The notes under the pieces: generated by a model
Database searches by the model: none
What the model was told of the DNA's origin: nothing
What the model saw: the letters and a program-made list of their open reading frames with translations, nothing else
In this document: positions 55,633 to 64,000 of the stretch, one piece after another
How the letters are laid out: every line of letters starts with the position of its first letter
Position numbering within the stretch: the first letter of the stretch is position 1
Made by a program: the position numbers and the translations under genes
DNA from: Comamonas sp009360615
GTDB taxonomy: Bacteria; Pseudomonadota; Gammaproteobacteria; Burkholderiales; Burkholderiaceae_C
Reading direction: 5' to 3' (one strand)
DNA length: 64,000 nucleotides
Assembly (NCBI RefSeq): GCF_035784015.1
Contig: NZ_JALKOW010000003.1

Positions 55633-56964
55633 TTACGCCTTTTTCACCCAAACGGCAGCGAAAAATCCGTCAGTCTCATGCCGGTGCGGCCACAGGCGCA
55701 GATAGCGCCTGTCTTCGGCGCCGCCGCTGCAGAGCTTGTCGCCGTCGGCAATCTTGAGCTGCTCCAGCACCTCGCCCGCGTCCAGAGGCACGAACTCGGG
55801 ATGAGCGGCACTGAAGGCTTCGGCGATCGCTTCGTTTTCCTGCGGCAGGATGGAGCAGGTGGCATAGATCAGGCGGCCACCGGCCTTGACCAGGCGGGCG
55901 CTGCTTTCCAGGATGGACGCCTGCTTCTGCGTCAGCTCTTCCACAGCCTTGACGCTCTGGCGCCACTTGAGGTCGGGGTTGCGGCGCAGCGTACCCAGGC
56001 CCGAGCAGGGAGCATCGACCAGCACGCGGTCGATCTTGCCGGCCAGGCGCTTGACGCGCTCGTCGCGCTCGTGGGCAATGGCGGCGGGGTGGACATTGGA
56101 CAGCCCCGAGCGCGCCAGGCGCGGCTTGAGCGCATCGAGCCGATGGCCCGAGACATCGAAGGCGTACAGGCGTCCGGTATTGCGCATGGATGCGCCAATG
56201 GCCAGGGTCTTTCCGCCCGCACCGGCGCAGAAGTCCACCACCATCTCGCCGCGCTTGGCGTCCAGCATCAGAGCCAGCAGCTGCGAGCCTTCGTCCTGCA
56301 CCTCGATGGCACCGCGGTTGAAGGCATCGATCCTGGCCAGCGCGGGCTTGCCGTCGACACGCAGGCCGAGGGGCGAGAACGGTGTGGGCTCGGCCTTGAT
56401 TCCGGCTTTTTCCAGTTCCTTGCGCAGATCGGAGCGCTTGTCGTTGAGGGTGTTGACGCGCAGATCCAGCGGTGCGGCCTGCTCCATGCTGGCCGCCAGT
56501 GTCCAGAACTCGTCGCCGAGCTGGGCCTTGAGTGGCTCGACCAGCCATTCAGGCAGATTGTGGCGGTGCGCCTCCATCAGCTCTTCGGGCTTGACGCCGT
56601 CGCAGGCAGCCAGCCATTTGAGTTCCTGAGGCGTCAGCGCGGCCTTGATAAAGGTCTCGCTGTCCTGGCCGTCCTTGTTCTTGACCTTGCCTTCCTTCCT
56701 GGCCTGCTCGCGCAGCACGGCGGCAAAGCCCAGAATGGCCAGCCGGCGCTCGCGTGCGCCGCTGCCCGAATGCGCCAGCGCTTCGAACAGCAGCTTTTTG
56801 CGCAGCACGGTGTAGACGGTTTCGGCCAGGGTGGCGCGCTCGCGCGGACCCAGATAGCGGTTATCGCGGAAAAAGCGGGACACCACGGCATCGGCCGGGT
56901 GTTCAAATGTCAGGGCGCGCTTGACGAGTTCCGAGCAAGCGTCGAGAAGGGCTTTGGGATGCAT
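55633..56964 (-). CDS. RsmB-like rRNA (cytosine-C5) methyltransferase
   Basis: 443-residue SAM-dependent RNA m5C methyltransferase. An N-terminal RsmB/NusB-like helical part (about 1-140) precedes the catalytic domain: FCAGAGGKT (SAM-binding loop, about 245-253), DAPCSGLGTLRRNPD with Cys320, and YATCSI with nucleophile Cys370. It differs from classical RsmB, which lies with fmt, so a paralogue is possible. The ATG at 56964 was preferred over a GTG six bases before. Confidence 0.87.
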   Translation of the reverse strand: MHPKALLDACSELVKRALTFEHPADAVVSRFFRDNRYLGPRERATLAETVYTVLRKKLLFEALAHSGSGARERRLAILGFAAVLREQARKEGKVKNKDGQDSETFIKAALTPQELKWLAACDGVKPEELMEAHRHNLPEWLVEPLKAQLGDEFWTLAASMEQAAPLDLRVNTLNDKRSDLRKELEKAGIKAEPTPFSPLGLRVDGKPALARIDAFNRGAIEVQDEGSQLLALMLDAKRGEMVVDFCAGAGGKTLAIGASMRNTGRLYAFDVSGHRLDALKPRLARSGLSNVHPAAIAHERDERVKRLAGKIDRVLVDAPCSGLGTLRRNPDLKWRQSVKAVEELTQKQASILESSARLVKAGGRLIYATCSILPQENEAIAEAFSAAHPEFVPLDAGEVLEQLKIADGDKLCSGGAEDRRYLRLWPHRHETDGFFAAVWVKKA

Positions 56965-57104
56965 GGGCACAATTGTCCCACTCTCGCCCTGGCCCTGGCT
57001 GGCACCCGAAATCTATGACAGCGGACTGCGCTGACAGATTCATAGTAGAAACAGGCTCTAGCCCTTTTCCCGCAAGCGTTGAAAGCTCATCTTTTCACAG
57101 CATC

Positions 57105-57374
57105 ATGTCCGACCACGATCTGCCTGCACTCATCACCACCGAGCCCGGTCTCTACCAACACTACAAAGGCATGCGCTATGAAGTCATGGGCACGGTGCGC
57201 CATAGCGAGACACTGGAGCCCATGACGCTGTATCGCGCGCTCTACGGCGAGCGGGGCCTGTGGGTGCGCCCTGCGGCCATGTTCAACGAGACGGTGGTGA
57301 TCGACGGCATGGAGCAGCCACGCTTTCGCCGCCTGCCTGCCGAGCCGCAGGAACCGGCCCGAAAACAGACCTGA
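57105..57374 (+). CDS. DUF1653 domain protein
   Basis: 89-residue protein with the DUF1653 pattern: GLYQHYKGMRYEVMGTVRH, ETLEPMTLYRALY and GLWVRPAAMFNETV. The function of this small family is unknown. The start at 57105 gives a standard length. It is divergent from the RsmB-like gene and convergent with purN, 39 bases away. Confidence 0.85.
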   Translation: MSDHDLPALITTEPGLYQHYKGMRYEVMGTVRHSETLEPMTLYRALYGERGLWVRPAAMFNETVVIDGMEQPRFRRLPAEPQEPARKQT

Positions 57375-57413
57375 TCGCTTGCTCACCCTGCCATAGACGC
57401 CATCAAATCCGCA

Positions 57414-57992
57414 TCAGTCCCTGACCAGATCGAGCACGGCCTGCGGATAGATGATGTGCTCCTGCTCCAGCACGCGCGCGGCCAGCAGCTCGGCGGTGTC
57501 TCCCGGCATCACAGGAACCACGGCCTGCGCCAGAATCGGCCCCACGTCGAGTTCGGCCGTCACGCGGTGCACGGTGCATCCCGCAAACTTGCAGCCCGCA
57601 TCGATCGCACGCTGGTGAGTGTGCAGGCCGGTAAAGGCCGGCAGCAGCGAGGGGTGGATGTTGACCAGCCGTCCCTCGTAGCGGGCCACAAAGCCCGGCG
57701 TGAGGATGCGCATGAAACCGGCCAGCACCACCAGATCGGGCGCATGGCGGTCGATGACCTGCGCCAGTTCTGCATCGAAGGCCTCGCGGCTGTCGAACTG
57801 CTTGTGATCCAGCACCTCGGTGGGGATGCCGTTGTCGCGCGCGAACACCAGGCCTTTGGCCTCTGCCTTGTTGCTCACCACGGCGCTCACGCGGGCGTTG
57901 TACTGCTTTGCCCAGTTCTGCTGCTGGGATGCACGCACAATGGCAGCCATGTTCGAGCCGCCGCCCGAGATGAGGATCACGATGTTTTTCAT
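57414..57992 (-). CDS. purN: Phosphoribosylglycinamide formyltransferase
   Basis: 192-residue enzyme transferring a formyl group from 10-formyltetrahydrofolate to GAR, the third step of purine synthesis. GGGSNM (about 10-15) binds phosphate. Active-site blocks are VLAGFMRILTPGFV, NIHPSLLPAFTGLHTH (catalytic Asn and His) and DVGPILAQAVVPV. The ATG at 57992 gives the canonical MKNIVILISGGGSN start. It is divergent from the YceH gene. Confidence 0.94.
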   Translation of the reverse strand: MKNIVILISGGGSNMAAIVRASQQQNWAKQYNARVSAVVSNKAEAKGLVFARDNGIPTEVLDHKQFDSREAFDAELAQVIDRHAPDLVVLAGFMRILTPGFVARYEGRLVNIHPSLLPAFTGLHTHQRAIDAGCKFAGCTVHRVTAELDVGPILAQAVVPVMPGDTAELLAARVLEQEHIIYPQAVLDLVRD

Positions 57993-58078
57993 GGGCGGCG
58001 ATTGTCGCATTGACGGACAAACCCTATGGGGTATGCACCCGTTCCTGTGCGCTGCCCTAAGACTTTCGAGGAGATCCC

Positions 58079-58765
58079 ATGCCGTTTGACCCACGCAACA
58101 CCCCTTTGAGCGCCATCGAAGCCCGCGTTCTGGCCACGCTGATGGAAAAGGCCCGCACCGTGCCCGACAGCTATCCGCTCACGCTCAACAGCCTGGTCAC
58201 GGGCTGCAACCAGAAGTCCAGCCGCGACCCGGTGATGGAGGTCAGCGAGGGTGAAGCCCAGGAAGCACTGGACAGCCTGCGCCTCAAGACCCTGTCAGGG
58301 CAGATCAGCAGCGTGCGCTCCACGCGCTGGGAGCACAACTTCCCGCGGGGCATTGGCGTGCCTGACCAATCCGCCGTACTGCTGTCCCTGCTGATGCTGC
58401 GCGGCCCCCAGACCGCTGGCGAGCTGCGCATCAACTCCGAGCGCTGGCACCGCTTTGCCGACATCTCCTCGGTCGAAGCTTTCCTCGACGAACTGCGCGA
58501 GCGCAGCGAGGAAAAAGGCGGTCCGCTGGTCGTGCAGCTGCCGCGCGCCCCCGGTGCCCGTGAACAGCGCTGGGCCCACCTGCTCTGCGGCCCTGTGGAT
58601 GTCAACGCCCTGGCAAGCACCAGCAGCGCCAGCACAGGCGGCAATGCATCGGCCCTGCAGCAGCGAGTGGATGCACTCGAAGCCGAAGTCGCTCAGCTGC
58701 GCGCCACCGTGCAGATGCTGTGCGAATCGCTGGGCGTGGAGCCGCCTGCTGCCCCGGCTGAATAA
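58079..58765 (+). CDS. YceH family protein (DUF480)
   Basis: 228-residue protein with two winged-helix domains of the YceH/UPF0502 family: SAIEARVLATLMEKARTVP, YPLTLNSLVTGCNQKSSRDP and the later LLMLRGPQTAGELRINSER. A Ser/Ala linker and a short coiled coil (about 195-218, LQQRVDALEAEVAQLRATVQ) end the protein. The function is unknown; a DNA-binding role is inferred from the fold. Confidence 0.88.
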   Translation: MPFDPRNTPLSAIEARVLATLMEKARTVPDSYPLTLNSLVTGCNQKSSRDPVMEVSEGEAQEALDSLRLKTLSGQISSVRSTRWEHNFPRGIGVPDQSAVLLSLLMLRGPQTAGELRINSERWHRFADISSVEAFLDELRERSEEKGGPLVVQLPRAPGAREQRWAHLLCGPVDVNALASTSSASTGGNASALQQRVDALEAEVAQLRATVQMLCESLGVEPPAAPAE

Positions 58766-58785
58766 ACCCAGACAAAGATTGATAG

Positions 58786-58823
58786 CTGCCAGCCTTTATC
58801 CAGCAAGCTCTGGCGGCCTTTTC
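58786..58823 (+). terminator. Probable terminator after the YceH gene
   Basis: gccag and ctggc flank an imperfect stem, followed by a short T run. The sequence gatagctgccagcc resembles half of the dispersed palindromic elements. Confidence 0.45.
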
Positions 58824-58998
58824 ATTACAAACGGCCCGCCGATGCCAAAAACTGGCGCACGCCAAGCAAAGGAAAGAAGGCAGGAGCAGCCGCTCAGGAG
58901 GTGCTCATCCCTGGGGTTTCCCACCATTTGTCGCAACCCGGACAGCCAGAAAAAGAACGTGCGTGCTACAAATCTCCAGCATTTGCAGGAGACAACGC

Positions 58999-60180
58999 AT
59001 GGACTTGGCATTCACCCCTGAAGAACAGGCTTTTCGCGAAGAGATCCGCAGCTGGGTGCGGGCAAATCTGCCCGAGGATATTGCGCACAAGGTGCGCAAC
59101 GATCTGCACCTGACGCGCGAGGACATGCAGCGCTGGGCCAAGATTCTGGGCAGGAAGGGCTGGCTCGGCTACGGCTGGCCCAAGGAATTCGGCGGCCCTG
59201 GCTGGAGTGCCGTACAAAAGCATCTGTTCGAGGAAGAGTGCGCACTCGCCGGCACGCCGCGCATCGTGCCCTTTGGACCCGTGATGGTGGCGCCGGTGAT
59301 CATGGCCTACGGCACTCCGCAGCAGCAACAGCGCTTTCTGCCCGGCATCGCCAGTGGCGAAGTCTGGTGGAGCCAGGGCTATTCCGAACCGGGCTCGGGC
59401 TCGGATCTGGCCAGCGTCAAGACCCGCGCCGAGCGCGTGGGCGACAAATACATCGTCAACGGCCAGAAGACCTGGACCACGCTGGGCCAGTACGGCGAGT
59501 GGATCTTCTGCCTGGTACGAACCAGCAATGAGGGCAAGCCCCAGACCGGCATCAGCTTCTTGCTGGTCGACATGAAATCGCCGGGTGTGACCGTGCGCCC
59601 CATCAAGCTGCTGGACGGCTCGCACGAAGTCAACGAGGTTTTTTTCGACAATGTGGAAGTGCCAGCCGACCAGTTGATCGGCGAGGAAAACAAGGGCTGG
59701 ACCTATGCCAAGCACCTGCTCAGCCACGAGCGCACGAACATCGCCGATGTGAACCGCGCCAAGCGCGAGCTGGAGCGGCTCAAGCGCATCGCCAAGACCG
59801 AAGGCGTCTGGGAAGACCAGCGCTTCCGTGATCAGATCGCCCTGTTGGAGATCGACGTGATTGCCCTCGAAATGCTGGTGCTGCGCGTGCTGTCGGCCAT
59901 GAAGTCGGGCAAGAACCCGCTGGACATTGCCGGCCTGCTCAAGATCAAGGGCAGCGAGATTCAGCAGCGCTACTCCGAGCTGATGATGCTGGCCGCCGGC
60001 CCTTATGCACTGCCCTACATCCAGGAGGCCATGGAGGCCGGCTACCAGGGCGACTTTCCCGGCGACGTGCTGGGCAATGCGCCGCTGGCCGCGACCTACT
60101 TCAATATGCGCAAGACCACCATCTACGGCGGCTCCAACGAGGTGCAGCGGAACATTGTGGCTCAGACCGTGCTGGGCTGA
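58999..60180 (+). CDS. pimC: Acyl-CoA dehydrogenase (pimeloyl-CoA dehydrogenase large-subunit-like)
   Basis: 393-residue FAD enzyme introducing a double bond into an acyl-CoA. MDLAFTPEEQAFREEIRSWV, EPGSGSDLASVKT and IYGGSNEVQRNIVA are family marks. The usual C-terminal catalytic Glu is Gly in IYGGS, but E244 in LLSHERTNIA aligns with the isovaleryl-CoA-dehydrogenase type base, so it is probably the catalytic subunit. It resembles the PimC group. The ATG at 58999 follows AGGAGA. A second acyl-CoA dehydrogenase lies 149 bases downstream. Substrate length cannot be read from sequence. Confidence 0.8.
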   Translation: MDLAFTPEEQAFREEIRSWVRANLPEDIAHKVRNDLHLTREDMQRWAKILGRKGWLGYGWPKEFGGPGWSAVQKHLFEEECALAGTPRIVPFGPVMVAPVIMAYGTPQQQQRFLPGIASGEVWWSQGYSEPGSGSDLASVKTRAERVGDKYIVNGQKTWTTLGQYGEWIFCLVRTSNEGKPQTGISFLLVDMKSPGVTVRPIKLLDGSHEVNEVFFDNVEVPADQLIGEENKGWTYAKHLLSHERTNIADVNRAKRELERLKRIAKTEGVWEDQRFRDQIALLEIDVIALEMLVLRVLSAMKSGKNPLDIAGLLKIKGSEIQQRYSELMMLAAGPYALPYIQEAMEAGYQGDFPGDVLGNAPLAATYFNMRKTTIYGGSNEVQRNIVAQTVLG

Positions 60181-60329
60181 TTCGGAACTGGCGGCAGCGA
60201 CGATATTTCGCCTGCGCGAATTCGTACTGCTCCCCCGTGCCCCCTCCGGGAGGGGGTTCTAGATTGAGCTTCGCTGGATGAACTTTTGGCGCAAAGCGCC
60301 AATTTCTACCCAGTGGCAGGAGACTTTTT

Positions 60330-61445
60330 ATGGATTTCGATTTTTCCGATGACCAGCAACAACTGCGTGATGCCGTGGCCCGCTGGGTGGACAAGGGCTA
60401 TGGCTTCGAACGCCGCCAGAGCATTGCCAGGCAGGGCGGATTCTCGCGCGAGGTCTGGAACGAGCTGGCCGAACTGGGCCTGACGGCACTCACGGTGCCC
60501 GAGCAATATGGCGGCCTGGGCCAGGGCGCAGTCGAGGTGATGGTGGTCCTGGAGGAGCTGGGGCGCGGCCTGGTGATGGAGCCGCTGGCCCAGGCTTTCG
60601 TGGCCTCCGCCCTGCTCGGCCAGTTCGGCGACGAAGCCGTCAAGCAAGCCTGGCTGCCCCGTATAGCCAGCGGTGAAAAGCTGGTGGTGCTTGCATCGCA
60701 GGAGCGCAAGGCGCGCTACCGGCTTGATGCCTGCGCTGCTCAAGCCTCCAAATCTGCCGATGGCTATACGGTAGATGCGACGAAAAACATTGTTCCTGCC
60801 GGCGACCAGGCCGATGCCTTCATCGTGCCGGCCCAGCTCGACGGCAAGATTGCGCTCTTCCTCGTCGAGAACGGCCGCGAGGGCGTCAGCAGCAGACCCT
60901 ATGCCACCCAGGACGAGGGGCGCGCAGCTGATCTGGTCTGCCGGGCTGCATCGGCCACCCTGATCACCACCAATGGCGTGGCGGCCCTCACCCTGGCGCA
61001 AGATGTGGCCAATGCCGCTCTCTGCGCCGAAGGCGTGGGCGTGATGGAGCAGACGCTCAAGCTCACCACCGAGTACATGAACCAGCGAAAGCAGTTCGGC
61101 GTGGCGATCTCCAGCTTCCAGGCCCTGCGTCATCGCGTGGCCGATATGAAGATGCAGCTGGAGCTGGCGCGCTCCATGAGCTATTACGCCACGCTCAAGC
61201 TGTCGGCGCCTGCCGAGGAACGCCACGTCGCCATCGCCCGCGCCAAGGTACAGCTGGGCCAGTCCATGCGTTATGTGGGCCAGCAGGCCGTGCAGCTGCA
61301 TGGCGGCATCGGCGTGACGGATGAATATGTGGGCAGCCACTACTTCAAGCGCCTCACACAGATGGAGATGACGGGTGGCGACACCCTGCACCATCTGGGC
61401 ACGGTATCCGCCCATATGCAGGACAGCGCCGGCGTCTTTGCCTGA
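60330..61445 (+). CDS. pimD: Acyl-CoA dehydrogenase (pimeloyl-CoA dehydrogenase small-subunit-like)
   Basis: 371-residue acyl-CoA dehydrogenase fold protein starting MDFDFSDDQQQLRDAVARWV. C-terminal helices include YMNQRKQFGVAISSFQALRH and QQAVQLHGGIGVTDEY. Neither usual catalytic Glu position is kept (MTGGDT at the C-terminal site), so it is probably the non-catalytic partner of the preceding enzyme in an alpha2-beta2 complex, as in paired bacterial acyl-CoA dehydrogenases. A CAGGAG ribosome site precedes the ATG. Confidence 0.78.
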   Translation: MDFDFSDDQQQLRDAVARWVDKGYGFERRQSIARQGGFSREVWNELAELGLTALTVPEQYGGLGQGAVEVMVVLEELGRGLVMEPLAQAFVASALLGQFGDEAVKQAWLPRIASGEKLVVLASQERKARYRLDACAAQASKSADGYTVDATKNIVPAGDQADAFIVPAQLDGKIALFLVENGREGVSSRPYATQDEGRAADLVCRAASATLITTNGVAALTLAQDVANAALCAEGVGVMEQTLKLTTEYMNQRKQFGVAISSFQALRHRVADMKMQLELARSMSYYATLKLSAPAEERHVAIARAKVQLGQSMRYVGQQAVQLHGGIGVTDEYVGSHYFKRLTQMEMTGGDTLHHLGTVSAHMQDSAGVFA

Positions 61446-61608
61446 AATCCTGCATCAACCTCCATCAAAATCACGGCAACTGCATTCAAACCCAACCCAA
61501 AAGTCAACAGCACGCTGCGGCGTGCTGTTTTGCCTCTCACGTGCGCTATGGGCGCTGCCGCCCCTCCTATGATCTTTGCGCCATTCACGACAATCATAGG
61601 AGGCATGC

Positions 61609-62103
61609 TTGAGCAAGCAAGACAGCGAAAAGTATCTGCTGGAATCCATCCGCCTGGCCATGGGCAATGTCAAGGGCCGCCAGCAGCCCACCTGGCCCTT
61701 CGGCGCCGTGCTCGTCAGGGACGGCCAGGTGCTGGCCCGTGCCGTCAACCAGGTCGATGAACTCTGCGATCCCTCGGCCCACGCCGAGATGCAGGCCCTG
61801 CGCATAGGCGCCAAGGCCCAGGGCAGCACCGACCTGTCGGGGGCCGTCATGTACGCCAGCGGCTTCCCCTGCTCCATGTGCTACACGGCCATGCTGCTGG
61901 CCGGCGTGAAGCAGGTGTACTTCGCCTATTCCAACGAAGACGGCGAACCCTACGACCTGTCGGCCGCACGCGGCTACGAGGAGCTGGCCAAGCCTGATGA
62001 ACAGCGCGAGATGGCCCTGATCGGTCAGCGCGTGCGCGATACGGGCGAAGACCTCTACGAGGCCTGGCAAAAAGCCGTGGACGAGGATCGTGCCTCCGTC
62101 TAG
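61609..62103 (+). CDS. Nucleoside/guanine deaminase-like zinc enzyme (TTG start)
   Basis: 164-residue cytidine-deaminase-fold hydrolase. Zinc ligands are H58 in HAEM (with catalytic E60) and C88 and C91 in PCSMC. Length and motifs fit nucleoside or guanine deaminases, though a role on tRNA adenosine is possible. The start is TTG at 61609: AGGAGG ends 5 bases before it, the in-frame codon at 61597 is TAG, and the nearest ATG (61605) is out of frame. It lies 163 bases after the acyl-CoA dehydrogenase pair. Confidence 0.85.
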   Translation: MSKQDSEKYLLESIRLAMGNVKGRQQPTWPFGAVLVRDGQVLARAVNQVDELCDPSAHAEMQALRIGAKAQGSTDLSGAVMYASGFPCSMCYTAMLLAGVKQVYFAYSNEDGEPYDLSAARGYEELAKPDEQREMALIGQRVRDTGEDLYEAWQKAVDEDRASV

Positions 62104-62130
62104 GTCACATATGACTTCGGCCCTCATCAA

Positions 62131-62163
62131 GACAAAGTCCCGAACGACGGATTCAGGGCTTTG
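62131..62163 (+). terminator. Possible terminator after the deaminase gene
   Basis: acaaagtccc and gggctttgt pair with one bulge; no strong T run follows, so this is uncertain. Confidence 0.35.
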
Positions 62164-62179
62164 TGCATGATCGAGAGTC

Positions 62180-63127
62180 TCAGGTCAGCAGATAGTCCAC
62201 CGGCTTGAGCGGAGCCGGAACCTGGGGGTCACCCAGCGACAGGCTGAGACTGATCTCGATGCTGCGGCAGATGCTGTCCAGCGCCAGATCGTTGCTCTCC
62301 GTGCCGAACGGCTCCTCCAGTTCGTCGCCCAGCACATCGAGACCATAGAAGGTATAGGCCACGATGGCCACGACAAACGGCGTCATGAAGCCTGTGATGT
62401 CCACCAGACCGAACGGCAGCAGAAAGCAGTACAGATGGGCGGTACGGTGCAGCAGCAAGGTGTAGGAAAACGGGATCGGCGTATTGCGGATGCGTTCGCA
62501 GGAGGCTGCCGCCGTCGTGAAGCCATTGAGGGTTCGGTCAAGCTCCACAGCCAGGCAGGGGTCTATTCGCCGGTCGCGCACACACTGGCCCAGGTCCTGG
62601 CCCATGGCCAGCATCAGCGCATCGGTGCGCTGATTCAGTGGCAGCCACTGCAGACGCTGCCACTCGTCATGGGTCAGCCACTGCTGGGCAGCCACATCGT
62701 CCTTGAGCAGGCGCAGCTGGGCCCGCAGCACATGTGCAAAGGCCACGGCGCGGTGCACCATGCGCACCCGCACATCATTGGCGCGCTGGCGCGGGTCTAC
62801 GGGGTGATCGAGTTCGATCAGACTCAGGCATTGGCGCGCCAGCGTGCGGGCATAGATCACGATCTCGCCCCAGAGCCTTCGCCCTTCCCAGTAGCGGGCA
62901 TATGCGGTGTTGTTGCGAAAGCCCAGAAAAATCGCCAGCGGCAGACCGATCAGGGTGAACGGAATCGGCGTGATGGGGATCTTGGTGTGGAACAGCGTGC
63001 CATGCGCCACGGTGACGATGATGGCCAGCACGATATTCACGGCAAGCACACCCTTGATGCGTTGCAGCACCGAGCCCCGGACAATCCACAGCAGCTTGAA
63101 GCCCGACGGGCGATCTCTGACGATCAT
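62180..63127 (-). CDS. Bestrophin family (UPF0187) anion channel-like protein
   Basis: 315-residue membrane protein of the bestrophin/UPF0187 family. The N-terminal MIVRDRPSGFKLL, then PFTLIGLPLAIFLGFRNNTA and YARYWEGRRLWGE, are the family core, as are FYGLDVLGDELEEPFG and NDLALDSICR near the C-terminus, where the acidic stretch lies. Bacterial members form pentameric channels for ions. The gene stands alone. Substrate and regulation cannot be read here. Confidence 0.87.
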   Translation of the reverse strand: MIVRDRPSGFKLLWIVRGSVLQRIKGVLAVNIVLAIIVTVAHGTLFHTKIPITPIPFTLIGLPLAIFLGFRNNTAYARYWEGRRLWGEIVIYARTLARQCLSLIELDHPVDPRQRANDVRVRMVHRAVAFAHVLRAQLRLLKDDVAAQQWLTHDEWQRLQWLPLNQRTDALMLAMGQDLGQCVRDRRIDPCLAVELDRTLNGFTTAAASCERIRNTPIPFSYTLLLHRTAHLYCFLLPFGLVDITGFMTPFVVAIVAYTFYGLDVLGDELEEPFGTESNDLALDSICRSIEISLSLSLGDPQVPAPLKPVDYLLT

Positions 63128-63317
63128 GAAAGCGAGAAATGAGGTCTAAACCCGAATTCAATCACAAGCATCCGGGGATTTCAGCCGCCGCCGCAAACGC
63201 CCACTGCGGCAGTAGGCAGCCCCACCAGCGCCGGCGCATCCCATGCAGCACCTGCGGTACGGGGGTCGAGCCCCCGATATCCAGAGCCCGTTCGGCGGAA
63301 ACCGCCCGGAAAAAAGA

Positions 63318-63338
63318 AAGCCCCGCATCGCGGGGCTT
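63318..63338 (-). terminator. Terminator downstream of uraD
   Basis: aagccccgc and gcggggctt pair around a 3-base loop; on the minus strand a T-rich run follows. Confidence 0.8.
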
Positions 63339-63351
63339 CGATACGGAGCGC

Positions 63352-63903
63352 TCAGGCCGTCTGCAGGCTTTCGGCAATCACGCGTTGCGACAGGCGCAGA
63401 CGGCTGATGAAGCCGATCTGGCGCAGGGCTTCGGCAAACTCCTGCTCGGTGCCCCGCTCGGTGCGGGAGGCCAGTTCGGCAAACAGGCCGGCACACGTGT
63501 AATGGCGCACGCAGGCGATGAAGGGAAAGCCATGGCGCATGCGGTAGGCCTGGTTCAGCGCAGCCAGGTGCTCGCCCTGCTCCTGCGCCAGATCTCCCAG
63601 CCCCGCGCTTTGCTGTTCCTGCTGGGAATCACTGGTCAGCGTTCCCGAGCGCACGGCACCGACCGACAGCTCGGGATGGCCGCAGAGAAAGCGCAGCGTC
63701 TGCTCGCGCGGACTGCGATGCACCGCCGCCAGCATGGCCCGATGCAGTGCATCCAGGCTGGCGAACGGACGCTGGTGCGCAGCCGCCTCGGCCACCCAGG
63801 GGGCGTATTCGAAGACCTCGCCGAGCGCAGCTGCAAAGGCTGCAGGCGTCATGGTGTTGAGCTCATCAAGCGTAGCGATGGAGGAAGTGGTGTTGCTGGT
63901 CAT
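63352..63903 (-). CDS. uraD: OHCU decarboxylase (UraD)
   Basis: 183-residue enzyme decarboxylating 2-oxo-4-hydroxy-4-carboxy-5-ureidoimidazoline to S-allantoin in urate breakdown. H76 in CGHPEL is the conserved catalytic His, and QEQQSAGLGDL and HGFPFIACVR are family blocks. The N-terminus is about 10 residues longer than in typical bacterial UraD. Other urate genes, if present, lie beyond the right edge. It ends at a good terminator. Confidence 0.9.
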   Translation of the reverse strand: MTSNTTSSIATLDELNTMTPAAFAAALGEVFEYAPWVAEAAAHQRPFASLDALHRAMLAAVHRSPREQTLRFLCGHPELSVGAVRSGTLTSDSQQEQQSAGLGDLAQEQGEHLAALNQAYRMRHGFPFIACVRHYTCAGLFAELASRTERGTEQEFAEALRQIGFISRLRLSQRVIAESLQTA

Positions 63904-64000
63904 GAGGCCAGTGTAGGAAGGGCGCTGGCGGCCTCACAGTACTGGCTTGTTATAGCCCGTATAGCAGGTGGCTACGTCAACGCCGTCAGCACCTGCGAGG

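Overview
The window reads as a stretch of core chromosome from a high-GC betaproteobacterium of the order Burkholderiales, most likely family Comamonadaceae and close to Comamonas. The reasons are gene content and order, not a database match. polA is followed by a DUF2782 gene, an APH-type homoserine kinase and a BPSS1780-like membrane gene. M48 peptidase, phhB and rsgA form one run. rpsP-rimM-trmD-rplS is followed by a CoA pyrophosphatase and a CobD-like gene. About 60 protein genes and four tRNA genes are closely packed on both strands. I see no prophage, insertion sequence, CRISPR array, rRNA operon or plasmid backbone.

Layout. 1-6.4 kb: ZIP metal transporter, secreted dienelactone-hydrolase-like enzyme, AzlCD branched-chain amino acid exporter, DNA polymerase I. 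6.4-11.1 kb (+): DUF2782 protein, homoserine kinase, membrane protein, PhoX-type phosphatase. 11.1-18.9 kb: UvrD helicase, then a tripartite drug pump (outer-membrane factor, HlyD adaptor, DHA2 permease) divergent from a TetR regulator, with a perfect palindrome between them. 19.1-23.1 kb (+): GMP reductase, beta-hydroxyacid-dehydrogenase-like reductase, four tandem tRNA-Lys(CTT) genes, Bcr/CflA efflux pump. 23.3-30 kb: DEAD-box helicase with a long RGG tail, oligoribonuclease, M48 peptidase, pterin dehydratase, RsgA, lytic transglycosylase. 30-34.2 kb (-): CobD-like protein, CoA pyrophosphatase, rplS, trmD, rimM, rpsP. 34.4-38.7 kb: TM2-like protein, a GGDEF/EAL protein with both active sites degraded, Pit phosphate transporter with its DUF47 partner. 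39.2-46.2 kb: livHMGF, rarA, brnQ. 46.3-51.3 kb: lolA, ftsK, trxB, rpmB, rpmG. 51.4-64 kb: a hypothetical exported protein, MocR-type regulator, DUF2917-like protein, fatty acid desaturase, RsmB-like methyltransferase, DUF1653 protein, purN, YceH, two acyl-CoA dehydrogenases, a nucleoside deaminase, a bestrophin-like channel, and UraD at the right edge.

How the genes work together. Much of the window serves translation and RNA turnover: S16, L19, L28, L33, TrmD, RimM, RsgA, RsmB-like, Orn, the DEAD-box helicase and tRNA-Lys. Three unrelated branched-chain amino acid transporters (AzlCD, LivHMGF, BrnQ) lie within 44 kb. PhoX and Pit-DUF47 give a phosphate theme. I found no convincing new multi-gene system. 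The most notable items are the doubly degenerate GGDEF-EAL protein, the internal promoter and terminator-like hairpin that appear to uncouple ribosomal proteins from enzymes in the rpsP operon, a family of ~77-bp palindromic elements, and the TetR palindrome at the efflux operon.
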